Shown: in pieces, positions 15,997-26,712 of the stretch | How the letters are laid out: each line of letters starts with the position of its first letter | How positions within the stretch are numbered: position 1 is the stretch's first letter | Source: Myxococcales bacterium | Lineage (GTDB): Bacteria > Myxococcota > Polyangia > Polyangiales > Polyangiaceae | Length of the DNA: 36,147 bases | Reading direction: 5' to 3' | Assembly (NCBI GenBank): GCA_003151595.1 | Contig: PLXW01000057.1 | Span: forward strand, 224-36,370 | The notes under the pieces: generated by a model | Told to the model about the DNA's origin: nothing | What the model saw: only the letters and a program-made list of their open reading frames with translations | Databases searched by the model: none | Made by a program: the position numbers and the translations under genes

Positions 15997-18600
15997 CTAC
16001 GCCCAGCGAACGAGCGACGTCTCGTACGGGTGGCTCATCGAGGCGTTCCACGGCATCACGCGCGCCGCGAAGGCGTGCGCGCCGCTGTCCTGCGTCGGGA
16101 TCTCGCCGGTGAAGCGATAGGTGCCCGCCGCGCCGCCGTTCCCCGCCAGCTTCATGCGCACGATCTCACCGCGCGACAGCTCGTGACCGCCTGCCGTGGG
16201 GCCGTGATAAAGCTCCACCGCCACGTCGCTCGGCGAGAGTGATCCGAGCTGCACGGTCGCTTCGACCTTCATCGCTTCGCCGACCTGGAGCTCGGTCGGC
16301 GACGACGTCGTCAGGTCCTTGATCTCGACGTTCGGCCACGCATCGCGCACGCGCTGCTTCCACGACGCGAGCTTCACCGCGCCGGCGAGCGAGTCGTCCA
16401 TCATCTCGTGCGAGAGGCGGATCGACGGCGCGTAGAAGCGGTCGCTGTACTCGCGGACCATCCGTGCGGTGTTGAACATGGGGATCAGGTTCGAGATGGC
16501 CCCCTTCATCTTCTTGATCCAGGCGCGCGGCAGCCGGTCGCGCGACTCGCGCTGGAAGAACAGCGGCACCACTTCGCGCTCGAGCAGGTCGTACAGCTCC
16601 TCGGCCTCGACGCGATCGCCGCTGTCGTCGGCGTATTCCTCGCCGCGCCCGATGGCCCAGCCCACGTCGTTACCGTGGGCGTTCCACGCTTCGGCCCACC
16701 AGCCGTCGAGCACGCTCAGGTTGAGCGCGCCGTTGGCCGCGGCCTTCATGCCGCTCGTGCCGCTCGCTTCCAGCGGACGTCGCGGCGTGTTGAGCCACAC
16801 GTCGACGCCCGACACGAGCGCGCGTGCGATGCGCATGTCGTAGTCCTCGATGAAGACGACCTTGCCGCGAAGGCTGCCGTCGCGGCTGGCGTGGACGATC
16901 GAGCGAATGAGCTCCTTGCCGCCCTTGTCTTGCGGGTGCGCCTTGCCCGCGAAGACGAGCTGCACCGGGCGGTCGCTGTCGCCGAGCAGGCGCTTCACGC
17001 GTTCGAGATCGCTGAAGAGGAGCGCGGCGCGCTTGTACGTCGCGAAGCGTCGCGCGAAGCCGATCGTGAGCGCGCGCGGATCGAGCACCTCGTCGCACGC
17101 ATCGATCTCGCTCTGCGACGCACGCCGCTTCTCGGCTGTGGTGCGCAGCCATCGCCGCGTGAGCGTCACCAGCCGATGCCGCCGGTGCTCGTGCGTCGCC
17201 CACAGCTCCGCGTCGGGGATGTCCGCGACCCGGTCCCACATGTCCTTGTCGTCCGGCGTCTCCGCCCAGCGCGGCCCGACGTAGCGCGTGAAGAGCGCGC
17301 CCAGCTCGTCGCTCACCCAGGACGCGGTGTGCACGCCGTTCGTCACGCTGTCGATCGGGATCTCGTGATCCGGGATGTCGGGCCACAGCGCCTTCCACAT
17401 GTGGCGCGAGACCTCGCCGTGCAGCTTGCTGACGCCGTTGTAGTGATCGGCCGTGTGGATGGCGAGGATGGGCATCGAGAACGGCGCGGTCTCGTCGGCC
17501 GGCGAGAAGCGACCGAGCGCGAGGAGCTCGTCTTCGCTGAGCCCCAGCGCCGCGCGGTACGGCTCGAGGTAACGGCGAACGAGCTCGGGGGCGAAGGCGT
17601 CGTTGCCGGCCGGAACGGGCGTGTGCGTCGTGAAGATGTTGCCGGCGCTGCACGCCTCGGCGGCGATCGGGAAGCTCACGCCGCGATCGCGCATGACGCG
17701 GCCGATGCGCTCGAGCGCGAGGAAGGCCGAGTGCCCTTCGTTCATGTGGCAGACGGTCGGCGAGAGACCGACGGCCTCGAGCGCATGAACGCCGCCGATG
17801 CCGAGCATGATCTCCTGGCGGACGCGGAACTCTTGATCGCCGCCGTAGAGCGGGCCGGTGATCGATCGATCGGCCGGGGCGTTCGCCTCGAGGTTGGCGT
17901 CGAGGAGGTAGAGCGGCACGCGGCCGACCTGCACCTTCCAGAGCTGCGCGTAGACGGTGCCGTGCGGGTAGGCGACGCGGATGATGAGCCGCTTCTTCGT
18001 ACGCGCCGCGCCGGGCGGGGCCGAGCCGGCGACGTCGGCTTCGAACACCGGCTGCACGGGGAGGCGATGCCAGTCGTTGATCGGGTAGCGCTCTCCCTGC
18101 CAGCCGTCGTCGTTGAGCGCCTGGCGGAAGTAACCCTCGGCGTAGGCCAGGCCCACGCCGACGAGCGGCAGCCCGAGATCGCTGGCGGTCTTCAGGTGAT
18201 CGCCGGCGAGGACGCCGAGGCCGCCCGAGTAGATCGGGAGCGACTGATGAAGGCCGTACTCCATCGAGAAGTAGGCGATGCGCCCGTTGGCCGCTTCGGG
18301 GAAGCGCTTGGTGAACCACCCCTCGCGCGACATGTAGCGGAGGAACTGCGCGTGCGTCGCTTCGAGCGTGGCGATGAAGGCGTCGTCGGCGGCGAGCTCG
18401 TCGAGGCGCAGCTGGCCCACGCGCGAGAGCAGCTCGATCGGGTTGCCGTGAACTTCCTCCCACAGGTCGGGGTCGATCCGGACGAAGAGCTCGCGCGCGA
18501 GCGGCTCCCAGGCCCACCAGATGTTGTGCGCGATGGCGCGGAGCTTTTCGAGAGGCGCCGGGAGGCGCGGGACCACGTTGAATCGGCGGAGGGTCGGCAT
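15997..18600 (-). CDS. glgP: alpha-glucan (glycogen/maltodextrin) phosphorylase
   Basis: This protein releases glucose-1-phosphate from alpha-1,4-glucans using PLP. An N-terminal DUF3417 segment (PLEKLRAIAHNIWWAWEPLA) marks the alternative, bacterial GlgP/MalP branch. The phosphorylase core follows with MEYGLHQSLPIYSGGLGVLA, HMNEGHSAFLALERI, THTPVPAGNDAF, GFARRFATYKRA and the PLP-lysine motif EASGTSGMKAAANGAL. A beta-rich extension of about 120 residues follows the core. The ATG at 18600 (867 residues) is preferred over the one at 18636. Its N-terminus, MPTLRRFNVVPRLPAPLEKL, is where this family normally begins, and a TATTCT box lies 11 nt upstream of it. It would act in cytoplasmic glycogen breakdown. 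It is convergent with the lipoprotein gene and divergent from the hydrolase gene. Confidence 0.93.
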   Translation of the reverse strand: MPTLRRFNVVPRLPAPLEKLRAIAHNIWWAWEPLARELFVRIDPDLWEEVHGNPIELLSRVGQLRLDELAADDAFIATLEATHAQFLRYMSREGWFTKRFPEAANGRIAYFSMEYGLHQSLPIYSGGLGVLAGDHLKTASDLGLPLVGVGLAYAEGYFRQALNDDGWQGERYPINDWHRLPVQPVFEADVAGSAPPGAARTKKRLIIRVAYPHGTVYAQLWKVQVGRVPLYLLDANLEANAPADRSITGPLYGGDQEFRVRQEIMLGIGGVHALEAVGLSPTVCHMNEGHSAFLALERIGRVMRDRGVSFPIAAEACSAGNIFTTHTPVPAGNDAFAPELVRRYLEPYRAALGLSEDELLALGRFSPADETAPFSMPILAIHTADHYNGVSKLHGEVSRHMWKALWPDIPDHEIPIDSVTNGVHTASWVSDELGALFTRYVGPRWAETPDDKDMWDRVADIPDAELWATHEHRRHRLVTLTRRWLRTTAEKRRASQSEIDACDEVLDPRALTIGFARRFATYKRAALLFSDLERVKRLLGDSDRPVQLVFAGKAHPQDKGGKELIRSIVHASRDGSLRGKVVFIEDYDMRIARALVSGVDVWLNTPRRPLEASGTSGMKAAANGALNLSVLDGWWAEAWNAHGNDVGWAIGRGEEYADDSGDRVEAEELYDLLEREVVPLFFQRESRDRLPRAWIKKMKGAISNLIPMFNTARMVREYSDRFYAPSIRLSHEMMDDSLAGAVKLASWKQRVRDAWPNVEIKDLTTSSPTELQVGEAMKVEATVQLGSLSPSDVAVELYHGPTAGGHELSRGEIVRMKLAGNGGAAGTYRFTGEIPTQDSGAHAFAARVMPWNASMSHPYETSLVRWA

Positions 18601-18611
18601 CGGAAGGGCGG

Positions 18612-18617
18612 AGAATA
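18612..18617 (-). promoter_or_regulatory. -10 box (TATTCT on the minus strand) of glgP
   Basis: On the minus strand TATTCT ends 11 nt before the preferred ATG at 18600, implying a very short leader. It lies downstream of the alternative ATG at 18636, which argues against that start. Confidence 0.4.
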
Positions 18618-18717
18618 GATCAGTGCTCTGGTCCATGGGCGCAGGGCAAACCGTAACTCAATTCAGAGGTACGTCAAACACACGGGAAATACCGCGGAAT
18701 CGTCACCCGGATTGCGC

Positions 18718-18723
18718 TAACGC
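18718..18723 (+). promoter_or_regulatory. possible -10 box (TAACGC) of the YheT-type hydrolase gene
   Basis: TAACGC ends 9 nt before the ATG at 18733. An overlapping TATGAG at 18724-18729 is an alternative but would be too close. GAGG at 18727-18730 is only 2 nt from the ATG, too near to act as a normal ribosome-binding site. Confidence 0.3.
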
Positions 18724-18732
18724 TATGAGGGA

Positions 18733-19725
18733 ATGATCGATCGCTTCGCTGACTTCGCCGCGCCACGCATTCTTCGGAACAAGCATGTTCAGTCGCTCGG
18801 CGCCGCGTTGCCTTTGTGGGTGCGGTCGGACGTCTCGTTCGAGCCGCTCCGGATCGCGCTCCCCGGCGACGGCGGGCACCTGCACGGAAGCGCGGCGTGG
18901 CATCCGCACGGGGAGCGCACGGCGGTCGTGATCGCGCACGGGGTCGGCGGCTCGGCCGATTCGAACTACGTGGTGCGGGCGGCGCTCGGGCTCTACGCGG
19001 CGGGGTTTCACGTCGTGCGGTTGAGCCTGCGCGGCGCCGGGAGCTCGATCCCGGACGTGACGGCGCTCTATCACGCGGGGCTCACCGAGGATCCGACGAC
19101 GGCGCTGGCGCACGTGGCGAAGCGCGCGAACGTGCGCGACGTGGCGCTGCTCGGGTTCTCGCTGGGCGGGAACGTGACGTTGCGGCTCGCAGGGCAGTGG
19201 GGGACGAACGTGCCGGCGTACGTGCGCGCCGTGGCGTCGGTCTCGGCGCCGCTCGATCTGGTGGAGACGCAGCGATCGCTGGAGCGACTGCGGACGCTCC
19301 CGTATCGGGCGTACGTGCTGCGTGCGCTCGTTCGCCAGGGGCGGGAGTTCGCGCGCGTGCATCCGAGCCGCGCGCAGTACGACTCCTCGGCGCTGCTACG
19401 ACTGCGGACGATTCGCGCGTACGACGACGCCGTGGTCGCGCCGATGCATGGGTTCTGCGACGCGCACGACTACTACGTCAACGCGAGCTGCGGGCCGGGG
19501 CTGGCGGACATCGCGGTGCGGACGATGATCGTGCACGCGGGGGACGACCCGATGGTGCCCGAAGACAGCGTGCGGCCGTGGCTGCGGAATGCGTCGAAGG
19601 CCGTGCGCGTGGCGTGGAGCGATCGCGGCGGGCACGTCGGGTGGTTCTCCGGCGTGCGCGAAGAGGCGTGGGTGCGGACGTGGGCGATGGGGCGCGTGAT
19701 CGACTTCTTCCGCGACGAGAAGTAG
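18733..19725 (+). CDS. alpha/beta-fold hydrolase, YheT family
   Basis: This 330-residue hydrolase belongs to the YheT/ABHD1-3 group. The N-terminal RNKHVQSL is the family's NxHxQTL-like signature. VIAHGVGGSADSNYVVRAA holds the oxyanion-hole HG, RLSLRGAGSS follows, and GFSLGGN carries the nucleophile Ser143. HAGDDPMVPE supplies the acid and RGGHVGW the catalytic His, so the triad is complete. Related enzymes are esterases or phospholipase-like, with poorly known substrates. No signal peptide is visible, so it is cytoplasmic or membrane-associated. It stands alone, 132 nt from the divergent phosphorylase and convergent with the FAH-family gene (7-nt gap). Confidence 0.88.
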   Translation: MIDRFADFAAPRILRNKHVQSLGAALPLWVRSDVSFEPLRIALPGDGGHLHGSAAWHPHGERTAVVIAHGVGGSADSNYVVRAALGLYAAGFHVVRLSLRGAGSSIPDVTALYHAGLTEDPTTALAHVAKRANVRDVALLGFSLGGNVTLRLAGQWGTNVPAYVRAVASVSAPLDLVETQRSLERLRTLPYRAYVLRALVRQGREFARVHPSRAQYDSSALLRLRTIRAYDDAVVAPMHGFCDAHDYYVNASCGPGLADIAVRTMIVHAGDDPMVPEDSVRPWLRNASKAVRVAWSDRGGHVGWFSGVREEAWVRTWAMGRVIDFFRDEK

Positions 19726-19732
19726 CGGCGCG

Positions 19733-20761
19733 TCAGCCGAGGAGCATTTCCTCGCCGACTTCGACCACGCGGTTCTCGAGTCGGCCGAGGCCGTCGATCT
19801 CGAGAACGACGACGTCGCCGGGGCGGAGCCACTGGTCGTGCGTGATCTTCGATCCGTTCAGCTCGAGGAAGCACCCCGTGCCGCACGTGCCCGAACCGAT
19901 GACGTCGCCGGGGTGGAGCGTGACGCCGTAGCTGGCGCGCTCGAGGATCTGGGCGAACGTCCAGTTCATGTCCTTCACGTTGCCGCGCGAGACCTGAACG
20001 CCGTTCACGAAGGCGCGCATCTCGAGGTCCCACTGCGTGCCGTTCGCAGTCGGCTTGGCGTGCGCAGAGAGCTCGTCGACGGTGACGAGGTACGGGCCGA
20101 TGCCGGTGGCGAAGTCTTTTCCTTTGGCCGGGCCGAGCGAGAGCTTCATCTCGTCCATCTGGAGCGCGCGGGCCGAGAAGTCGTTCATGATCGTGAGGCC
20201 GAAGACGAGCGCGTCCGCGTGCGAGGCGGGGACGTTGCGACCGCGCGCGCCGACGACGATGGCGGCTTCGAGCTCGAAGTCGAGGCGATCGAGGTGGCGC
20301 TTCTGGACGCGGAGATCGCCGGGGCCGATGACCGCCTGGTGGTTCGTGAAATAGAAAACGGGGAACTGATCGAACTCCGGGATCATCTCCATGCCGCGGT
20401 TCTTGCGCGCGGTCTCGACGTGCTGGCGGAAGGCGTAGCCGTCGCGCATCGACGGAGGGCGCGGGATGGGGGCGAGGAGAGTGACCTCGCTGATCGGGCG
20501 CGCGAAGGAGGAAGGGAGCCTGCCGGAGTGGAGCGCGACGACGACCGCGTCGGCGGCGGCGCGGGCGTCTTTCGCGTGCTCGACGAAGCCGAGGACGCCG
20601 TGGCCGTAGCGGGCGGCGATGTGGTGGTCGTCGGAGGGGCGGCCGCTCTCGCGCTCGAACCACGCAAACGCATGCGCGAGCTCGATGACGCTGTCGCCGT
20701 CGAGGATGCCGCCGTGCTCATGTCCTTGTTCCGTTTGTCCGTCGAACGTGACGAGCTTCAT
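19733..20761 (-). CDS. fumarylacetoacetate hydrolase (FAH) family protein
   Basis: This 342-residue protein matches the FAH / 2-keto-4-pentenoate hydratase superfamily, which hydrolyses C-C bonds or decarboxylates small keto acids with a divalent metal. The family pattern is clear: PVFYFTNHQAVIGPGD, the metal-binding LDFELEAAIVVG, GLTIMNDFSARALQMDEM, AKGKDFATGIGPYLVT, NVKDMNWTFAQIL and PGDVIGSGTCGTGCFLE. The ATG at 20761 starts at MKLVTFDGQ, the normal family beginning. The frame is open far upstream to 21973, but that extension is antisense to the Nudix and exonuclease genes and has no homology. The true substrate is not deducible, and no aromatic-degradation cluster surrounds it. Confidence 0.88.
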   Translation of the reverse strand: MKLVTFDGQTEQGHEHGGILDGDSVIELAHAFAWFERESGRPSDDHHIAARYGHGVLGFVEHAKDARAAADAVVVALHSGRLPSSFARPISEVTLLAPIPRPPSMRDGYAFRQHVETARKNRGMEMIPEFDQFPVFYFTNHQAVIGPGDLRVQKRHLDRLDFELEAAIVVGARGRNVPASHADALVFGLTIMNDFSARALQMDEMKLSLGPAKGKDFATGIGPYLVTVDELSAHAKPTANGTQWDLEMRAFVNGVQVSRGNVKDMNWTFAQILERASYGVTLHPGDVIGSGTCGTGCFLELNGSKITHDQWLRPGDVVVLEIDGLGRLENRVVEVGEEMLLG

Positions 20762-20884
20762 GGGTCGCTCGATACCACGAACGCCCATTCGAACGAACGA
20801 CTGGACACGCGCGCGCACCTGCGCGAACAAGTGCCTGTGCCGCTCGCGCCGCTCTCCCGTTTGCCGAAAGGCGTGCTCGTTCTC

Positions 20885-21319
20885 ATGAAGGAGGCGGCGC
20901 GGGTCATCCTGCGGCGCCCGGTCATCGGCATCGCGGCGGCGGCGCGGACGCGCGACGGGAAGTGGGTGCTCATCAAGCGGGCCGACACGGGGACGTGGGC
21001 GCTGCCGGGCGGGACGCTCGAGTGGGGGGAGACGCTGCGCGAGTCGCTGATGCGCGAGATGGAAGAGGAAGCGGGGATCGTGGGGGCGGTGCCGTCGCGC
21101 GTGGTCGGCGTGTATTCGCGGCCCGATCGCGATCCCCGGTTTCACGGCGTGACGGTCGTGGTGCTGTGCGAGGTGGAGCCGCCCACGGGGAAGCCGGTGA
21201 ACCCGGCGGAGATCCTGGAGGTCGGGATGTTCGCCGACGCCGACGTGCCGGAGCTGGCGTTCGGGATGCGCGACATGCTGGAAGCGGCGCAGCGCGGGGG
21301 CGAGGCCGAGCTGGAGTGA
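20885..21319 (+). CDS. Nudix hydrolase
   Basis: This 144-residue protein has a perfect Nudix box: GTLEWGETLRESLMREMEEE, continuing AGI, fits GX5EX7REUXEEXGU. The core strand VIGIAAAARTRDGKWVLIKR precedes it. Nudix enzymes cleave nucleoside diphosphates linked to another group. This compact form could be an ADP-ribose, NADH or (d)NTP pyrophosphatase, and the sequence does not decide. The ATG at 20885 is preferred, but GTG codons in frame at 20873 and 20831 are possible because no strong ribosome-binding site was found. The exonuclease gene follows after 46 nt in the same direction, so both probably share a transcript. Confidence 0.85.
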   Translation: MKEAARVILRRPVIGIAAAARTRDGKWVLIKRADTGTWALPGGTLEWGETLRESLMREMEEEAGIVGAVPSRVVGVYSRPDRDPRFHGVTVVVLCEVEPPTGKPVNPAEILEVGMFADADVPELAFGMRDMLEAAQRGGEAELE

Positions 21320-21365
21320 AGCGCGCCCCCGCCTGGCGCGATGCTTGGCGCGGAGCACTGGACGG

Positions 21366-22733
21366 ATGTACCGTTCGGGAGTCGTGAGTCTTCGCAGCAA
21401 GCTGAGTCGTCTGGCGCCGCCGATCGCGCCGTTGCCGCCGCCGTCACCGACGACGCTCGACGACCTTCGCGCGCGAATGCACGCGGTGCTCGAGCGGCAC
21501 GCGAAGCAGTCGCCGATTCCCGAGAAGCCGCCGGTCGACGACAGCGAGCTGCCGTTCGCCAAGACGGAGACGGAGCGCGGGCCGTTGTGGACGCGGACGC
21601 TCGTGCTGTCGGCAGCGCATCGGACGGGGCGCGCGCCGCTGCTGCCGGCGCGGTCGTCGTCGGCGCACGTGCTGGCGTTGCTGGCGCTCGATCCGACGCT
21701 CGCCGAATGTGACCCGGCCGGCGCGCTGTACCTCGATACGGAGACGACGGGGTTGCACGGCGGGACCGGGACGGTCGCGTTCCTCGTGGGGCTCGCGTTC
21801 TGGGACGCCGACGGCGAGTCCGCGCGGAGCGCGGATCGGTCCACACCAGGAGCCAACGGAGGAATCACCGTCGAGCAGATCCTCGTGCGCAACCTCGGCG
21901 AGGAAGAGCCGATGCTCGCGCACGTGGCGGCGCGGATCGCGAAGGCGTCGATGCTGGTGACGTTCAACGGCAAGAGCTTCGACCTGCCGCTCCTGCGAAC
22001 GCGCTTCGTGATGGCGCGGCTCCCGGCGCCGCGCGAGCCGCCGCATCTCGATCTGCTTCACGTGGCGCGACGGCTTCACAAGCCGCGCGGCGTGGAGTGC
22101 AAGCTCACGACGATCGAGCGCGACGTGCTCGGGTTCGAGCGGGTCGATGACGTGCCCGGGAGCGAGGTGAGCGCCTGCTACCTGCACTTCCTGCGGAGCG
22201 GCGACGTGCGCGGGCTGCTCGGTGTGGTGGAGCACAATGCGTGGGACGTCGTGGCGATGGCGGCGCTCGTCGGGCTCTACGGAGAGCCACTCGAGGGGAC
22301 CCAGCTCGACGCGCGTGATCTCGTGGGGGTCGCGCGCACGATGAAGCGCGCGGGGGCAGGCGACGAAGCGTGGAGCGCGATCGAAGTGGCGGTGGCGAAT
22401 GGGGCGGGGGACGACTCGCTGCGGGCGCGGGCCGAGATCGCCAAGGCGCGCGGCGACAGGGCGCGGGCGCTGGCGGACTTCGAGACGCTGGCGAGCGCGG
22501 TCGATGACGCCAAGGTGCGGCTCGAGCTGGCGAAGCTGTACGAGCACTTCGTGCGCGATCCGGCGCGCGCGCTCACGGTCGTCGAGCGCGGGACCGGGGA
22601 AGGGGACGCGGCGCTGGCGAAGAGGCGGGCGCGGCTCGAGACGAAGCGGGCGCGGGCCTTCAGCGGGCAGCCCGTGATTCCTGGCCTCGAACCATCTCGG
22701 CTATCAGCACTCCCGTCGCGACGGCGACGTTGA
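21366..22733 (+). CDS. ribonuclease H-like 3'-5' exonuclease-type protein (YprB family)
   Basis: The product (455 residues from the ATG at 21366, chosen because GGAG lies 10 nt upstream) contains an RNase_H_2 (PF13482) domain as in YprB. Its acidic motifs are ALYLDTETTGL (DxE), LVTFNGKSFDLPLLRTRF with an Asp, and a late EHNAWDVVAMAAL with Asp, fitting the DEDD exonuclease layout. The N-terminal 100 residues are Pro/Arg-rich and unconserved-looking. The C-terminal 130 residues look TPR-like (DSLRARAEIAKARGDRARAL, ADFETLASAVDD). The basic tail SALPSRRRR runs into the convergent methyltransferase gene: the two coding regions overlap tail to tail by 74 nt. The nucleic-acid substrate is not known. 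Confidence 0.82.
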   Translation: MYRSGVVSLRSKLSRLAPPIAPLPPPSPTTLDDLRARMHAVLERHAKQSPIPEKPPVDDSELPFAKTETERGPLWTRTLVLSAAHRTGRAPLLPARSSSAHVLALLALDPTLAECDPAGALYLDTETTGLHGGTGTVAFLVGLAFWDADGESARSADRSTPGANGGITVEQILVRNLGEEEPMLAHVAARIAKASMLVTFNGKSFDLPLLRTRFVMARLPAPREPPHLDLLHVARRLHKPRGVECKLTTIERDVLGFERVDDVPGSEVSACYLHFLRSGDVRGLLGVVEHNAWDVVAMAALVGLYGEPLEGTQLDARDLVGVARTMKRAGAGDEAWSAIEVAVANGAGDDSLRARAEIAKARGDRARALADFETLASAVDDAKVRLELAKLYEHFVRDPARALTVVERGTGEGDAALAKRRARLETKRARAFSGQPVIPGLEPSRLSALPSRRRR

Positions 22734-23412
22734 GCGATTCGACCGCGCCCGTCCCGGGGATGGAGACGATGGCGTCGCACTGAGCGCGCACGCGATCGCC
22801 GAGCCCTTCGCGCTCGTTGCCCATCACGAGCATCGCCGGGCGCTTGAAGGGAAAGCCGATGGCGCTGCGATCGGCGCGGCCGTCGGCGCCGACGATCGTG
22901 ACGCCGCGGGCGCGAAGGCGGGAGAGCGTCTCGGCGAGATCGGTCGTGCGGGCGAGCGCGACGTTCTCGGCGCCCCCTTCGGCGACACGAACGGCCATCG
23001 GCGCGAGGCCGGGATCGGGCGCGGGCGTGCCGAGCAGGACGGCGTCGAGGCCGAAGAAGGCGGCGGAGCGGAGGATGGCGCCGACGTTGTACGGGTTGCG
23101 GACGCGGTCGAGTGCGAGAGCGGCGCCGCGCATCTTGAGCATGGTTGCGGCGAGATCGCCGGCCGACGTCCACTTGCGCGTGCGGGTAAGAAGACAGAGC
23201 CCTTCGTGGTGAGCGGACTCGGCGAGGTGATCGAGCTCGCGGAGCGGCATCTCGGCGCACGGGATCTTCTTCGACGCCGCCCAGCGTGTGAGGTCGCCGA
23301 CCTCGCTTCGTGCATCGCGTGCGTACGCGACGCGGAGGATGTCGTCGCGCCGGCGATCGAACAGCGCCAATCCGGCGCGAAGGCCGAGGACTACGTCAGT
23401 CGCGTTCTTCAT
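22660..23412 (-). CDS. SpoU-family RNA 2'-O-methyltransferase (TrmH/RlmB-like)
   Basis: This 250-residue protein has the three SpoU signatures of the knotted SPOUT methyltransferases: LDRVRNPYNVGAILRSAAFF, AMLVMGNEREGLGDRVRAQC and IPGTGAVESLNVAVATGVLI. An N-terminal L30e-like substrate-binding region (residues 1-90) precedes them. It should transfer methyl from S-adenosylmethionine to a ribose 2'-OH in rRNA or tRNA; which RNA cannot be said. A TACGAT box lies 9 nt before its ATG on the minus strand. Only 35 nt separate it from the divergent leuS. Its last 74 nt overlap the 3' end of the convergent exonuclease gene. Confidence 0.9.
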   Translation of the reverse strand: MKNATDVVLGLRAGLALFDRRRDDILRVAYARDARSEVGDLTRWAASKKIPCAEMPLRELDHLAESAHHEGLCLLTRTRKWTSAGDLAATMLKMRGAALALDRVRNPYNVGAILRSAAFFGLDAVLLGTPAPDPGLAPMAVRVAEGGAENVALARTTDLAETLSRLRARGVTIVGADGRADRSAIGFPFKRPAMLVMGNEREGLGDRVRAQCDAIVSIPGTGAVESLNVAVATGVLIAEMVRGQESRAAR

Positions 23413-23421
23413 TCAGCCGCC

Positions 23422-23427
23422 ATCGTA
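23422..23427 (-). promoter_or_regulatory. -10 box (TACGAT on the minus strand) of the RNA methyltransferase gene
   Basis: TACGAT ends 9 nt before the ATG at 23412, with no ribosome-binding site between them, suggesting a leaderless transcript. It lies in the 35-nt gap shared with leuS, so its -35 region would overlap the leuS -10 region. Confidence 0.4.
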
Positions 23428-23435
23428 CTGCGTGC

Positions 23436-23441
23436 TAATCA
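23436..23441 (+). promoter_or_regulatory. possible -10 box (TAATCA) of leuS
   Basis: TAATCA ends 6 nt before the leuS ATG, and no Shine-Dalgarno sequence is seen in the gap. It is paired back-to-back with the methyltransferase -10 at 23422-23427. Confidence 0.4.
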
Positions 23442-23447
23442 CGAGCC

Positions 23448-25973
<2,526 letters not shown>

Positions 25974-25981
25974 AGCGCGAG

Positions 25982-26082
25982 CCCTCACCCCCGGCCCCTC
26001 TCCCGCAAGGGGAGAGGGGAGGAGAGCGAGTCATGCGACTCCCCCTCTCCCTTTACGGGAGAGGGGGTTGGGGGGTGAGGGG
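25982..26082. repeat. inverted pair of REP-like palindromes at the leuS-lptE junction
   Basis: Two G/C-rich palindromic elements face each other. The first has a hairpin CCCCTCTCCC (25995-26004) / GGGAGAGGGG (26010-26019), preceded by the head CCCTCACCCCCGG. The second has CCCCCTCTCCC (26041-26051) / GGGAGAGGGGG (26057-26067), followed by the same head reversed (GGGGGGTGAGGGG). This head-plus-hairpin type is widespread in bacterial intergenic regions. Here the right-hand copy is inside the annotated lptE frame, and the left-hand copy supplies a ribosome-binding-like GGGGAGGAG. Confidence 0.8.
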
Positions 26083-26653
26083 ACGCGTGGCGATCGTCAT
26101 CGCGCTCGCGTGCACCGCCTGCGGCTACCACGCGGTGTACGGCGGCGAAGCAGGCGAGCGCGTGAGCGTCGTGCTCGCGCGCGCGGCGGTCGCGGACTCG
26201 GTGGCGGCGGGCGAGGTCGCGAGCGGGGTGCGTGAAGAGCTGGCGCGCGATGGATCGCTGGCGGCGGGGAGCGGGTATCCGCGGGTCGAGATCGAGGTCA
26301 CGCGGATCGACGAGGCGAGCGATGCGGTCGGGGCGACGACCGCGGCCGACGGTTCGCGTGCGCCGCGGGCGCGGGCGACCGAAGTGGGGGTCGTGGCGCG
26401 CGCGTGGATCGTGCGGAAGGCCGGCGGGGATCACGAGCGCGACACGGGCGACGTGCGCGCGCTCGTCGCTTCGGCCGTCACGCGGAGCGACGACGCCACC
26501 TCGGCGGCGGACTCGACGGCCATCGACGCCCTTCGCCACGACGACGCCGTCCGCGCCGCCGCGCGAACCACGGGGATCCGGCTGGCGCGGCGCATTCTCG
26601 GCCGCGCTTCGCCCGAAGTGGACGTCCTCGACGACCGCGGCCGCGCTCCGTAG
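26033..26653 (+). CDS. lptE: LPS-assembly lipoprotein LptE
   Basis: The product is a lipoprotein with lipobox ACTAC followed by GYHAVYGGEAGERVSV, the characteristic CGY start of mature LptE. LptE plugs the LptD barrel in the outer membrane for LPS export. Position directly behind leuS supports this. The rest (206 residues in all) shows the family's EVASGVREELARDG helix and a mixed Ala/Asp/Arg C-terminus. The ATG at 26033 has GGGGAGGAG about 10 nt upstream, but its first 14 codons are the REP element itself. GTG codons at 26075 (VRGRVAIVIALACTAC) and 26087 would give shorter, more typical signal peptides. Which start is used is open; the mature protein is the same. Confidence 0.82.
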   Translation: MRLPLSLYGRGGWGVRGRVAIVIALACTACGYHAVYGGEAGERVSVVLARAAVADSVAAGEVASGVREELARDGSLAAGSGYPRVEIEVTRIDEASDAVGATTAADGSRAPRARATEVGVVARAWIVRKAGGDHERDTGDVRALVASAVTRSDDATSAADSTAIDALRHDDAVRAAARTTGIRLARRILGRASPEVDVLDDRGRAP

Positions 26654-26698
26654 CGCTGTGCTCGGCCGCGCCGTGACTTGGCGCGTCGCGTTTCGTGG

Positions 26699-26704
26699 TA
26701 GCCT
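26699..26704 (+). promoter_or_regulatory. -10 box (TAGCCT) of the DUF72 gene
   Basis: TAGCCT ends 8 nt before the ATG at 26713. A TTGGCG at 26678-26683, 15 bp upstream, is a possible but closely spaced -35. There is no Shine-Dalgarno sequence, so the transcript is probably leaderless. Confidence 0.4.
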
Positions 26705-26712
26705 CCCGCGCA

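Noticed and set aside
18601..18636. Upstream ATG (18636) for glgP
   Set aside because: The family N-terminus starts at MPTLRRFNVVPRLP (18600), and a TATTCT promoter box lies between the two start codons.
20762..21973. N-terminal extension of the FAH-family frame on the minus strand
   Set aside because: It is antisense to the Nudix and exonuclease genes. FAH proteins begin near MKLVTFDG, which matches the ATG at 20761.
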